A stretch of 64,000 nucleotides of DNA from Fen-1135 sp963705275 (GCA_963705275.1 OY970063.1:124001-188000); one strand, 5' to 3'; positions 44,983 through 53,321 are shown, counted from the stretch's first letter. Made by a program: numbers and translations. Notes: a model not told the origin generated them from the letters alone.

Positions 44983-45447
44983 ATGAGACGGAAAGTCGTT
45001 TCGGGATGTTCGTTATGGGTTGTGTTCTTTGTGACTCTGGTTTCCGGATGCGCCTCACTCTTTTTGACGGGCGAGAAACCACGCGTTGATATCGTGAACA
45101 TCACTCCCAAGGAGATGCGGCTCATGGAGCAGACGTTTCTGATGGAGCTCCGCATCCAGAATCCCACGGAGACGGACCTGGATATCACCGGGCTTGCCTT
45201 TGATATCGAGATTAACGGGCAGTCTTTCGCCAGGGGGGTTTCCAATCAGAGCCTTAAGGTGGAGCGCCTAAGCACGAAGATCCTACAAGTGGAGGCCTAC
45301 ACGGGACTCACCAGTATCCTGAGGCAGCTCACGGAGGCAATGAAAGGAAGCTACACCTCGGGATTCAAGTACCGGCTGAAAGGGTCCATTTACTCGGGAT
45401 CCCCATCTTTCCGTATACCCTTCGACGAAACGGGAGAATTCAAATAA
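44983..45447 (+). CDS. LEA14-like (LEA type 2) lipoprotein
   Basis: 154 residues. A lipoprotein signal ends in LVSGC with Cys23 as the lipidation site. The mature part is a single beta-sandwich of the LEA_2/WHy type (LMEQTFLMELRIQNPTETDL followed by DITGLAFDIEINGQSFARGV). In bacteria such lipoproteins are associated with desiccation, osmotic or envelope stress. The Shine-Dalgarno AAGGAGAAAGGGAG stands upstream. It is probably co-transcribed with the membrane protein at 44612. Confidence 0.8.
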   Translation: MRRKVVSGCSLWVVFFVTLVSGCASLFLTGEKPRVDIVNITPKEMRLMEQTFLMELRIQNPTETDLDITGLAFDIEINGQSFARGVSNQSLKVERLSTKILQVEAYTGLTSILRQLTEAMKGSYTSGFKYRLKGSIYSGSPSFRIPFDETGEFK

Positions 45448-45614
45448 AGCAGAATGGAAGCGAAGAGGTCAAGTCTTTGCCTGACTCATTAACAATCTCA
45501 GAGACTACAGTTCAAGTGGTTATCATCACTTAAATCTAACTCTGAATGTGGTACGTTTTCTATGGTGGCAGGCCAGTGTTGATCATGAAATCTTGAGAAG
45601 GAGAGTAACATAAA

Positions 45615-45818
45615 ATGTCCGACAAAAACTGGCTGCAGGCCCTGACGAAATCCAGTAAGGACAAATGGATTGGTGGAGTATGCGGAGGTCTAGGGAATCA
45701 TACTTCGATTCCCTCCTGGTGCTGGCGAATAATTTTTGTGCTCCTGTTTACGTTATACGGGACTGGATTGATGATTTATGTTCTCCTATGGATCTTTCTT
45801 CCAAAAGAAGCAGAATAA
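45615..45818 (+). CDS. PspC-domain protein
   Basis: 67 residues forming a single PspC domain: KDKWIGGVCGGLGNHTSIPSW is the conserved soluble start (GGVCGGLG), followed by the membrane helix IIFVLLFTLYGTGLMIYVLL and the ending WIFLPKE. PspC proteins sit in the inner membrane and, in the phage-shock system, relay envelope stress to PspA and PspF. No pspA or pspF is present here. The Shine-Dalgarno GAAGGAGAG precedes the ATG. Confidence 0.88.
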   Translation: MSDKNWLQALTKSSKDKWIGGVCGGLGNHTSIPSWCWRIIFVLLFTLYGTGLMIYVLLWIFLPKEAE

Positions 45819-46237
45819 ATACATTTACGGTCCGGTCTTATTGGGTTTGTAATATTGATGACCTTCACATTCTTCGGCATTCTTATTCTGATTGCTGTGA
45901 ACCATAGTGACTCATGACCCTTTGACAACTTTCTGTTATCTTGTTCTTCTTATCCATCCCATTAATACAATATTACAAGTATAATCAAAATAACTTCTCT
46001 TCCCCATTTTTCTTGACATACTAGAATCTTATTCCCTATACTTAACAAGTAACAAAGATAATTCCTATCAAAGAAATCAAATCAACTAAAAGCGGTCAGA
46101 TCATGCGTGATGCACTGAGATCCCTCTTAGGAGAAAATGGTTGAATTAGAAGCGCATAGATGGACTCGCATTGTGAGCCGTGCGGATTTTGGAGAATGGA
46201 ACTATGGCGTTGGGGGCAGCTACAGAAGGGAGGGTTT
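45819..46237. other. Intergenic region with a promoter
   Basis: 419 bp. It contains a good sigma-70 promoter at 46013-46042. A short hydrophobic reading frame near 45855-45920 (MTFTFFGILILIAVNHSDS) lacks a clear ribosome-binding site and could be a relic of a second membrane segment. Nothing else is recognised. Confidence 0.45.
46013..46042 (+). promoter_or_regulatory. Putative sigma-70 promoter upstream of YidB-like gene
   Basis: TTGACA (46013-46018) matches the -35 consensus perfectly. TATACT (46037-46042) is a good -10, with an 18-base spacer. It would give a leader of about 190 bases before the gene at 46238. Confidence 0.6.
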
Positions 46238-46633
46238 ATGAGCTTATTAGATAAAGTCACATCGGTGTTAGCAGGAACAGAAGGGGAACAGGGTGGACTC
46301 ATCTCGAACGTCATGAAAATGCTGACCGACCAACAAGCGGGCGGACTTTCAGGCTTGGTGAAGTCATTCGATGAGAAGGGACTCAACGATATAATTTCAT
46401 CCTGGATCGGGACCGGTGAGAACAAGGCCATCACCCCGGATCAGCTTCAGCACGGACTTGGGATGGATCGGCTCCGGCAACTTGCAGAAGGTTCTGGTCT
46501 TTCCGTTGACGACGTAAAGTCGAAACTCGCCGAAGTCCTGCCAGGGCTCATCGACAAGTTGACGCCTGAGGGAAAGCTCCCAGAAGGCAGCCTTCTTTCC
46601 AAGGCCATGGATCTTCTCAAGAGTAAGGTTTGA
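46238..46633 (+). CDS. YidB/DUF937 family protein
   Basis: 131 residues, cytoplasmic. The N-terminus MSLLDKVTSVLAG, the GGLSGLVKSFDEKGLNDIIS block and WIGTGENKAITPDQLQHGLG are the conserved YidB (DUF937) pattern, a helical bundle of unknown function. The start at 46238 has AGGGAGG 7 bases upstream; the frame extends to 46160 but that part is not conserved. Confidence 0.85.
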   Translation: MSLLDKVTSVLAGTEGEQGGLISNVMKMLTDQQAGGLSGLVKSFDEKGLNDIISSWIGTGENKAITPDQLQHGLGMDRLRQLAEGSGLSVDDVKSKLAEVLPGLIDKLTPEGKLPEGSLLSKAMDLLKSKV

Positions 46634-46805
46634 AAAGTAGACCTGTGTTGATCGAAAAGTTCCGGGATTAAGAGCTGAAAAGGATCCCCGGCGATGTCAA
46701 ATATTTCAGGATCATCGGCCTCTTCTCCCTGACAAAGCCTTTTGATAAGGTCGGTCGTAGTTATGGAAAAGGCTTAATATTAAAGGACGTCATGGAGGTG
46801 ACAAC

Positions 46806-47417
46806 ATGCGAAACAAATTTCTTTTATTCTGTGTGATTGCGGCCTTCTTTACAATGGCAAGCTGCCAGTCTCTGCCAACAGTGCCAGAGGAACATAAGGG
46901 TGCGGCAACGGGTGCCGGGGTCGGAGCAGTGGCGGGTGCTATCTTGGGGGCCACCATGGGAGACGGAGCCAAGAGTGCCGTCATCGGCGGTCTTATCGGT
47001 GCCTTGGTAGGTGGCGCCGTCGGGCATTATTATCACGATCAGAAACGCACAGCGACAGAAACGGCAAAGACATACTCGTATGATCCATCTAAGGGACCCA
47101 TGCTCAAAATAGAGGATGCGTCCGTTTCTCCTCAGACCGTTAGTCCCGGGGGCACTGTTAATCTTCAAATGACGTATGCTTTGCTCACCCCTTCGGAAGG
47201 CACGCAGATAGAGCTGACTGAGAAGAGAGATATCCGGCATGATGGGTCACTTGTGGGCAATCCCGAAGTTCATATTACCAGGAAAGCCGGAACATATACA
47301 GCCAATGTTCCCCTGACGCTTCCTGCTGATGCGAAAAAAGGTCTTTATATTGTGACATACGCCGTCAAATCCAATCAGGCTTCCGACGAACTTCAGGCAT
47401 CATTTACCGTCAGATGA
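46806..47417 (+). CDS. Glycine-zipper lipoprotein
   Basis: 203 residues. The lipoprotein signal ends MASC with Cys20. Residues about 30-75 form glycine-zipper repeats (GAATGAGVGAVAGAILGATM, then AVIGGLIGALVGGAVGHYYH) of the kind found in YmgG/17-kDa antigen-type outer-membrane proteins. The C-terminal ~110 residues look like an immunoglobulin-like beta domain (VSPQTVSPGGTVNLQMTYAL). The location is expected to be the outer membrane or periplasm; the role is probably envelope integrity. It lies in a run of small envelope genes. Confidence 0.82.
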   Translation: MRNKFLLFCVIAAFFTMASCQSLPTVPEEHKGAATGAGVGAVAGAILGATMGDGAKSAVIGGLIGALVGGAVGHYYHDQKRTATETAKTYSYDPSKGPMLKIEDASVSPQTVSPGGTVNLQMTYALLTPSEGTQIELTEKRDIRHDGSLVGNPEVHITRKAGTYTANVPLTLPADAKKGLYIVTYAVKSNQASDELQASFTVR

Positions 47418-47476
47418 CATGTTTGTAAGGGGTCCACGTATCTATTAGGAACATCAAAAAAGAAAGGAGATCAAAC

Positions 47477-48079
47477 ATGGAAAAGAAAAACAATACCCTG
47501 GCATCACAGATATGGTGTTTAGTTATCTGCGCCGCTGTCATTTCAACATTGGTTCTGGGAGTAAAGACAGTTTCCTTTGCACAGAAGAAGGCAACAGAAG
47601 TTGCAGGGTCTCTTATCGATATCAACAGCGCTGATCAGAAAACTCTTGAATCACTACCCGGAGTCGGCAAGTCTACAGCAAAAGCTATTATTGCTGGTCG
47701 GCCGTACAAAAGTGTTGATGATCTGAAGCGTGTAAAGGGAATGAGCGATGCGAAGGTACAAGCTATCAAGGATAAAGTGACCGTGGGCGGAGCAGCGGCC
47801 GCAGCAGCTCCCTCAGCAGCATTTCAAAAAGCAACGCCTGCTCAAAAACCTGCCACAGAGAAGGCCTCAAAAACAGCCTCAAAGCTTGCTCCGGGCCAGC
47901 GCATAAATATCAATACTGCTACAAAGCAAGAAATTGAAGCTCTGCCGGAAATCGGCCCTGTTAAAGCACAGGCAATTATCGAGGGCAGACCATACAGCAA
48001 GCCCGAAGACATTATGAAGGTCAAGGGAATCAAACAGAAAACATTTGACAAGATCAAAGATAACATTACGGTCAGATAG
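47477..48079 (+). CDS. Membrane-anchored protein with two helix-hairpin-helix (ComEA-like) domains
   Basis: 200 residues. An N-terminal membrane segment (about 12-33) is followed by two ComEA-type HhH domains: DINSADQKTLESLPGVGKST ... (about 47-100) and NINTATKQEIEALPEIGPVK ... (about 146-200). An Ala/Pro/Lys-rich linker joins them. HhH domains bind DNA without sequence preference. ComEA-like proteins in the periplasm take up DNA, while many single-gene relatives have no proven role. Here the duplication makes a two-headed version, and no comEC is nearby. Confidence 0.85.
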   Translation: MEKKNNTLASQIWCLVICAAVISTLVLGVKTVSFAQKKATEVAGSLIDINSADQKTLESLPGVGKSTAKAIIAGRPYKSVDDLKRVKGMSDAKVQAIKDKVTVGGAAAAAAPSAAFQKATPAQKPATEKASKTASKLAPGQRININTATKQEIEALPEIGPVKAQAIIEGRPYSKPEDIMKVKGIKQKTFDKIKDNITVR

Positions 48080-48146
48080 TTAACAATCAAACGCATATGC
48101 GAGCCTCAGAGCAGGCTTGAAAATCAAATAAAAGGAGGATCATGAG

Positions 48147-48425
48147 ATGAAGCGTTTTTTGATTATAGTGGCGGTATTACTGTTTGCAGCATCGGTTGCC
48201 TTCGCGGGTGTTAATACCTACCAGGTAACAGGACCGGTCCTTGAATTAACGAAAGACAAGATAGTTGTGCAAAAAGGCAAAGAGAAATGGGAGATTGCAC
48301 TCGATGCTGCTACAAAGGTGCCTGCCGATGTCAAGGTTGGTTCGAAAGTAATGATTAAGTATGAGATGAAGGCAACGAGCATCGAATCAAAAGGGGAAAA
48401 GGAGAAAGGTAAGGCCAAAAAGTAG
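48147..48425 (+). CDS. Small secreted protein of unknown function
   Basis: 92 residues with a signal peptide (MKRFLIIVAVLLFAASVAFA). The mature part has a small beta-barrel-like pattern (YQVTGPVLELTKDKIVVQKG followed by KEKWEIALDAATKVPADVKVG) and a Lys-rich tail. The pattern resembles periplasmic OB-like 'DUF' proteins in deltaproteobacteria. AAAGGAGGAT precedes the ATG. It is followed by a strong terminator, so it ends the transcript. Confidence 0.7.
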   Translation: MKRFLIIVAVLLFAASVAFAGVNTYQVTGPVLELTKDKIVVQKGKEKWEIALDAATKVPADVKVGSKVMIKYEMKATSIESKGEKEKGKAKK

Positions 48426-48453
48426 GATAAGTTTATTTGTCCTATTACAAGCG

Positions 48454-48492
48454 TCCTCCGGCGGCATGCGTGCCGACCGGAGGATTTTTTTG
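48454..48492 (+). terminator. Rho-independent terminator
   Basis: TCCTCCGG (48454-48461) pairs with CCGGAGGA (48477-48484) and encloses a smaller GGCATGCGTGCC hairpin. A run of seven T follows. It lies 29 bases after the small secreted-protein gene. Transcription from mscL arrives from the other side. Confidence 0.85.
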
Positions 48493-48496
48493 TTCA

Positions 48497-48949
48497 TTAC
48501 GCCTTCAACTCAGACGTGCAATGGGGACAGCGAGTAGCCTTTATGGGAATGGTCGATAAGCAATACAGACATTCCTTAGCCGTAGGTATAGCCGGTTTTG
48601 CTGCCTCTTTTCTTTTCAGTGCGTTGATCTGCTTAATGATAAGAAATACAGCAAATGCAACAATGAGAAAGCTTATGACCGTATTGCAGAATACACCGAG
48701 ATTCATGGTTACTGCACCGGCAGCCTTTGCATCAGCGAGAGTAGCATAGGGGGCTGCTATCTTCCCTGATTTTATGACCATGAAAATGTTAGAGAAATCA
48801 ACACTGCCCAGGAGAAGTCCGATGGGCGGCATAATAATATCATCAACCAAAGATTTTACTATTGTTCCAAAAGCAGCACCGATGATAATGCCGACGGCCA
48901 TATCGACTACATTACCACGCATCGCAAACTCTTTGAACTCCTTAAACAT
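48497..48949 (-). CDS. mscL: Large-conductance mechanosensitive channel MscL with C-terminal zinc ribbon
   Basis: 150 residues. The first helix MFKEFKEFAMRGNVVDMAVG and VIIGAAFGTIVKSLVDDIIM are the MscL signature, and a second membrane helix is NTVISFLIVAFAVFLIIKQI. The channel opens under membrane tension during hypo-osmotic shock. Unusually, the cytoplasmic tail ends in two CxxC pairs, Cys127/Cys130 and Cys141/Cys144 (ECLYC ... CPHC), which look like a small zinc ribbon in place of the usual helical bundle end. The start at 48949 has AAAGGAG 9 bases upstream; the longer frame to 49018 is not needed. Confidence 0.95.
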   Translation of the reverse strand: MFKEFKEFAMRGNVVDMAVGIIIGAAFGTIVKSLVDDIIMPPIGLLLGSVDFSNIFMVIKSGKIAAPYATLADAKAAGAVTMNLGVFCNTVISFLIVAFAVFLIIKQINALKRKEAAKPAIPTAKECLYCLSTIPIKATRCPHCTSELKA

Positions 48950-49013
48950 GCAGATTCTCCTTTCTGGCCGTTGGGAAAAATTATCACCTGCGGCCTTTGT
49001 CAATAATACATTT

Positions 49014-49062
49014 TTCAAAAACAGAAGGCCTCTCGCTCAGGTCTTGCAGATATTGAGAGGCC
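49014..49062 (-). terminator. Rho-independent terminator (minus strand)
   Basis: GGCCTCTC (49027-49034) and GAGAGGCC (49055-49062) form an 8-bp stem. Read on the minus strand it is followed by TTCTGTTTTTG. It lies 29 bases after the VWA-OmpA gene and terminates it before mscL. Confidence 0.75.
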
Positions 49063-49091
49063 CTCCATATTGAATGATCAAATAAGAGACA

Positions 49092-50243
49092 TTATCTCTC
49101 GTACGTATAGTCTACAGCGGCTTCAACCCTCCTGTTTTTCTGCCTTCCTTCCTTGGTTGAATTGCTTGCAATAGGTTTGGATTCTCCGAACCCCTTTGCC
49201 ATTAGCCGGGAGGGTTCGATATTGAATTTAGTTACCATGATCTTCCTTATCGCTTCGGCACGCTTCTGGGAGAGATCAAGATTGTATTTCTTTCCCCCGA
49301 CATTGTCTGTATGACCTTCGACGACGATCTTTAAATCAGGATTCTTCTTCATTACTTCGGCAACGCCCTGAATGTCTTTATAGTACTTTTCCTTTACAAC
49401 TGATTTGTCAAAATCGAATTCCACATCCAGTGTGGCTCGACCTTTCTCAAGTATCTTCTGCTCTACCTCAGGCGCCTTTTTCTCTTCCATTACTGGAGGC
49501 GGTGGCGGTGGCAGCTCGGCTGGCTTCTGGGCCAGGAATATTCTTTCCACAAAGTTGTTCATTGCTGAGTCGTCTGCAAGGTCGTTACCTCTTACAGAGA
49601 CTCCGCATTGTCCTGCCTTTACGATCTGGTCAAGGACCTTGGCTCCCTGTTTGTCGTCTCCTATCTGGACGGTGTAGATGCACAGTTTATCACCATACTG
49701 GCTCTTAACATTCGCTGCTGCCTTCACCGACGCGTTGCCCATATCCACTCCATCCGAGAATATTACAAGAGCGCTTCTGCCCTGTAAGCCTTTCAGGTCA
49801 TTGCCTGCCGCCAGGATTGCCGCCTCGAGCGGGCTGTCCCCATAAGGAGTACTCAAGTTCTGTATAACCCCTTCAAGGCTATCTGCATTGTACTTCGTCA
49901 TTCCATACGCCAATTTTGTGACGTCAAAATCCGCATAGTTCTGGCCTAGGGTCCTTAAGCCACCGTTGAGGGTCACATCCGGAATGTAACTGTTAAATTT
50001 GCTGACGAGGGACTTTTCAATGATAAACTTCTGCACCCCGGCATAGTCGCTCCCCATCGATCCGGTTTTGTCTACAATAATATCGAAATTATTCGCGTTC
50101 TGACTGTACTTCCCCGATTTCATCTTCATGGTGAGATCTCCCGCCTTGACGACAGGGCCGGCCTTCTGTGTGGTGGCACACCCTGTTAACAATGCGAATA
50201 CTAAGAATGGAAATAGAATCTTGAATATGTTCTTTCTGGACAT
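49092..50243 (-). CDS. Lipoprotein with von Willebrand A domain and OmpA C-terminal domain
   Basis: 383 residues. The lipoprotein signal ends LLTGC with Cys22. A VWA domain (about 52-245) carries a MIDAS-like start DKTGS (58-62, where DxSxS is typical), ALVIFSDGVDMG and later strands. A Pro-rich linker (PPPPPPVMEEK) follows. The C-terminal OmpA domain has VEFDFDKSVVKEKYY, the peptidoglycan-binding VVEGHTDNVGGKKYN and LSQKRAEAI ... GFGESKPIA. It should be anchored in the outer membrane and bound to peptidoglycan, with the VWA domain presenting a metal-dependent binding face. A GGAGGAGG Shine-Dalgarno precedes it. Confidence 0.92.
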   Translation of the reverse strand: MSRKNIFKILFPFLVFALLTGCATTQKAGPVVKAGDLTMKMKSGKYSQNANNFDIIVDKTGSMGSDYAGVQKFIIEKSLVSKFNSYIPDVTLNGGLRTLGQNYADFDVTKLAYGMTKYNADSLEGVIQNLSTPYGDSPLEAAILAAGNDLKGLQGRSALVIFSDGVDMGNASVKAAANVKSQYGDKLCIYTVQIGDDKQGAKVLDQIVKAGQCGVSVRGNDLADDSAMNNFVERIFLAQKPAELPPPPPPVMEEKKAPEVEQKILEKGRATLDVEFDFDKSVVKEKYYKDIQGVAEVMKKNPDLKIVVEGHTDNVGGKKYNLDLSQKRAEAIRKIMVTKFNIEPSRLMAKGFGESKPIASNSTKEGRQKNRRVEAAVDYTYER

Positions 50244-50803
50244 TTCCTCCTCCTTTCAAAAACTTTTTTTGTGATTAGTCTTATGCAATCTGAAATGAAC
50301 TATCGTTGAATCCACATTTATCATGGACTGTGGCAGCCTTGAATTAAAAGATAAGATTTCATTAATCATCTCATTTCATAATAAGCAGGCCAGGGGTCTG
50401 TATAGGCGAAACACCTGTTCAATCGATCACTAAAGTAGATTCTAATTTAGGTTTAGTCAAGAAAAAATCTAAACTTTCAACTCAACTTCACATTATTATA
50501 CTTATCATAAGTGCCCCTTGAATTCTCCTGCATGTGTAGCCGCTTTTAACCAGTAATCTTCAATATTATTCAGGATATGAGATTAAGGACTTGTAGATGC
50601 ACTAAACAAACGAAATCTATGGCTAATTTCCTATAGCTCACATCAACCACATTTTTCCTTTTTTGTAATAGATTTCTATTGGTAATCGTGATAGGCATAT
50701 CCTAGACGTAAATCTGTATAGATTATATATTTCTCAACCATTAAACCCAACCAGAGGGTGCCAAAACCAGTCGTAATAAAATAGACGAAAGGGAGGAATG
50801 ATT
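50244..50803. other. AT-rich intergenic region between divergent VWA-OmpA and BON genes
   Basis: About 560 bp without a supported gene. Several short inverted repeats are visible, for example AATCT-n4-AGATT (about 50710-50723) and AATAGATTTCTATT (about 50667-50680). It should contain the promoters of both envelope genes. No RNA gene is recognised. Confidence 0.45.
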
Positions 50804-51343
50804 ATGAAAAAGAGACATATGTTTATCTGGTGTTTTGTAGTCCTCGCTCTGTTGGCCATGGTGGTGCCATGTGCATCCGCAGAATCTGCCGGGCAGTATC
50901 TTGACGATTCAGTAATTACGACGAAAGTAAAGGCGCTTCTCGCCAAAGACGATACCCTCAAAGCGTTTGACATCAATGTCAAGACCTACAAGGGCATCGT
51001 GCAACTGAGAGGTTTCGTCGATTCCAAAACAACCGCCGAGAAAGCAGGCAAGATTGCAGGCAGCGTCGAAGGGGTTAAATCTGTAAAGAATGACGTAATC
51101 GTGAAGGCAGCCAAAGAAAGCGCGGGTGCATACCTTGACGATTCAGTCATTACGACCAAGGTCAAAGGCCTTCTTGCCAAAGACGACACCCTCAAGGCGT
51201 TTGGAATCAATGTCGAGACCCACCAGGGTATCGTGCAACTGAGCGGTTTTGTCAATTCCAAAGCAACCGTCGAGAAAGCAGGCAAGATTGCAGGTAGCGT
51301 CAAAGGGGTTAAATCCGTAAAGAATAATCTGATAGTGAAGTAA
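50804..51343 (+). CDS. Secreted protein with two BON domains
   Basis: 179 residues from the ATG at 50804 (GGGAGG lies 7 bases upstream; the ATG at 50798 is too close). A signal peptide ends near ASAESAG. Two BON domains of about 75 residues follow, each with LDDSVITTKVKxLLAKDDTL and GIVQLxGFVxSKxTxEKAGK. The two halves are nearly identical in protein and DNA, so they arose by a recent internal duplication. BON proteins such as OsmY bind membranes in the periplasm and are induced by osmotic stress. A terminator follows directly. Confidence 0.92.
   Translation: MKKRHMFIWCFVVLALLAMVVPCASAESAGQYLDDSVITTKVKALLAKDDTLKAFDINVKTYKGIVQLRGFVDSKTTAEKAGKIAGSVEGVKSVKNDVIVKAAKESAGAYLDDSVITTKVKGLLAKDDTLKAFGINVETHQGIVQLSGFVNSKATVEKAGKIAGSVKGVKSVKNNLIVK
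50885..51341 (+). repeat. Internal tandem duplication of a BON domain (about 225 bp each)
   Basis: Two direct copies, about 50885-51110 and 51111-51341, are alike at most positions (for example CTTGACGATTCAGT ... ATTACGAC and AAAGACGA.ACCCTCAA.GCGTTT in both). They encode the two BON domains of the same gene. The similarity at synonymous positions points to recent duplication or conversion. Confidence 0.8.
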
Positions 51344-51348
51344 AAAAG

Positions 51349-51379
51349 AAAAGGCAGGGGCGATTGGCTCTGCCTTTTT
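51349..51379. terminator. Rho-independent terminator after BON gene
   Basis: AAAAGGCAG (51349-51357) pairs with CTGCCTTTT (51370-51378), with a T run on the plus strand. It lies 5 bases after the BON stop codon. Because the upstream arm begins with A residues it could also act on the minus strand. Confidence 0.8.
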
Positions 51380-51593
51380 ATGTACATTTCTATTTTTTCG
51401 GAGAAAGGTCAATCTGTAATCGTTGGTACAATCCCATCGCATAAATTGAGGATAAGTAGGTGTAGGAGAGGGCAGTCCTGTAGGTATAATACCTTAGCAA
51501 GAAAGTACGCTAGGACCGGATGAACCTTTTAAAAGCGTTATGCTCTGCAGAAGATTATAATCCCCACTCTTCTAGTTTCTAAATTTCTTTGGT

Positions 51594-52598
51594 CTATGCT
51601 GCAACACATATCTGGGCGAATCGAGTTACATTGTCATCTTCACCAAGGGCTATGAGCTTATCGCCCTGTGAAATGACATAACTTGCCATGGGGTTGAATA
51701 TCATCTGTCCGGAATCCTTTTTGACGGCCACAATAATCAGTCCGTATCGCTGTCTGATTTCCGATTCTTCAAGAGATTTTCCGATAACCGGTGAGCCCTC
51801 ACAGATATCGATTTCATCCATTCTGAGTTCAAGGCTCTGTCGCCTCGTTGTGATTTCTATGAAGTCAAGCATTGCGGGCCGTGAGATTGCCATAGCCATC
51901 CTCATGCCCCCGAGGACGTACGGAGAGATCACGCGATCTGCACCGGCTCTCAAGAGCCGATGTTCAGATTCGATTTCTTCGGAACGGGAGAGAATGTAGA
52001 TATCCGGGTTGAGCTCCTTTGCGGTCAGTATCACATAGAGATTTTGCGCATCGGAGGGAAGTGCGCAGATAATACCTCTGGCTCTTTTGATACCCGCTGC
52101 AACGAGGGTCTTATCCTGGGTCGCATCCCCCTTATAGTAAATGAAGCTCTCGTCTTCTATTATCTTCTGAATGGTCTCCGGGTTGTCATCAATGACCACA
52201 AAATCTATTTTCTCTTGAGATAGTTCCTTGCATATCAGATATCCAATCCTGCCACAGCCGCAAATTATATAATGACGATTGAGTTTTTTTATCATTTTTT
52301 CCAATTTACCCCTTCCCATAAGTGATCTGAAGCGGGCTTCCACCATGGTCTCGGTGAGAAGTCCGATCGTATAGAGCATGGTGCCGACGCCAAAAATAAC
52401 TAGGATAACGGTAAAGAGTCTGCCGCCGGTAGTTTCAGGATAGAAGTCCCCATATCCAACCGTAGAAAGAGTTATAACTGTTGTATAAAGGGATTCGGTC
52501 AGGCTCCATCCCTCAATGTAATGAAAGCCGATTGTACCGACAATGAAAATTGAGATTAATACTAATGCGGCATTTTTTAGCTTTTTCGTTGGTAACAA
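51594..52598 (-). CDS. Two-TM potassium channel with RCK (TrkA-N/TrkA-C) domains, copy A
   Basis: 334 residues of the MthK-type family. Two transmembrane helices flank a pore loop with the K+ selectivity filter TVGYGD (46-51). A cytoplasmic RCK domain with the nucleotide-binding motif ICGCGRIGYLICKEL and a TrkA-C domain (MDEIDICEGSPVIGKSLEES) follow. Ligand-gated K+ flux through the inner membrane is expected. A second copy at 59907-60911 differs at about 15 of 334 residues by my count, most of them in the first 27. The genes share part of the upstream DNA too. Confidence 0.92.
   Translation of the reverse strand: MLPTKKLKNAALVLISIFIVGTIGFHYIEGWSLTESLYTTVITLSTVGYGDFYPETTGGRLFTVILVIFGVGTMLYTIGLLTETMVEARFRSLMGRGKLEKMIKKLNRHYIICGCGRIGYLICKELSQEKIDFVVIDDNPETIQKIIEDESFIYYKGDATQDKTLVAAGIKRARGIICALPSDAQNLYVILTAKELNPDIYILSRSEEIESEHRLLRAGADRVISPYVLGGMRMAMAISRPAMLDFIEITTRRQSLELRMDEIDICEGSPVIGKSLEESEIRQRYGLIIVAVKKDSGQMIFNPMASYVISQGDKLIALGEDDNVTRFAQICVAA
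51594..52598 (-). repeat. Long direct repeat, copy A (partner at 59907-60911)
   Basis: About 1 kb is shared with 59907-60911 in the same orientation. Long stretches in the middle are identical, and a diverged stretch follows at both gene ends. Some upstream DNA (near 52685-52725 against 60995-61040, with CAAACCAAATTC in both) is also similar. The repeats could recombine and delete or invert the 7.3 kb between them. Confidence 0.85.
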
Positions 52599-52882
52599 TT
52601 AGATCTCCGGAATAGGTGTTCGAAAAAACAACGACTTTGGAAGCGCAGATCAACCATAACGCGACCATCCCGTGGAGCTAATATTAATGCAAAGAAAGAA
52701 GAAACTCAAACCAAATTCTTCGGCCTGCATGTTCATAGCAAATTCTTTTTCCCTGCGGAAGACCGCGGAAAAAGCAGAACTTTGACATAAAATATGTTAC
52801 AATTAATTCAGTGGGTAAGAAGTGAATTTTTAGATATGAATGTACAGCTTCTGGAATCAATCCAGGCGCAAGTGAGAATGAT

Positions 52883-53158
52883 ATGCCGAGTCCGCGAAAA
52901 GATAGACTATATCTTTTACTAGCATGCACCGGAGCGATCGGTATTTTTGCGTGCCTGTGCATCGCATCCATGGCAATCAGGGAGGGTGCCACAGGCATTG
53001 CTTTCCTATTTGCGAGCGCTGTCCTTCTTTTTATATGGCCATTGCTGGTGAGGTTCATCATAAAATATGCGCAGGGGCGCGAATCTATGCAATGGATGAG
53101 GGATATTATTGCCGCCGATGACGATGACACTCCGAGAATAAACTTTATTCGTTTTTAG
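52883..53158 (+). CDS. Small membrane protein of unknown function
   Basis: 91 residues with two predicted membrane helices (LYLLLACTGAIGIFACLCIA and GIAFLFASAVLLFIWPLLVR) and a charged C-terminal tail (WMRDIIAADDDDTPRINF). It resembles no family I can name. Upstream spacing and a weak GTGAGAA ribosome site are acceptable. It is divergent from K+ channel copy A and lies 163 bp before the next membrane protein. Confidence 0.5.
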   Translation: MPSPRKDRLYLLLACTGAIGIFACLCIASMAIREGATGIAFLFASAVLLFIWPLLVRFIIKYAQGRESMQWMRDIIAADDDDTPRINFIRF

Positions 53159-53321
53159 CCTGTTGTCATACCTTCCATTTCTACAGCACCCTGAACATTA
53201 TCAGTGGTAGTGCTTTTGCGACAGATCTTTTTGTATTTATGAATAATGTCGAGGCATGTTTTAAAATGTCCTCATGATGTTTATATTAAGATAGAAAGAT
53301 TTTTGCCTGTTTGGAGTGGAA

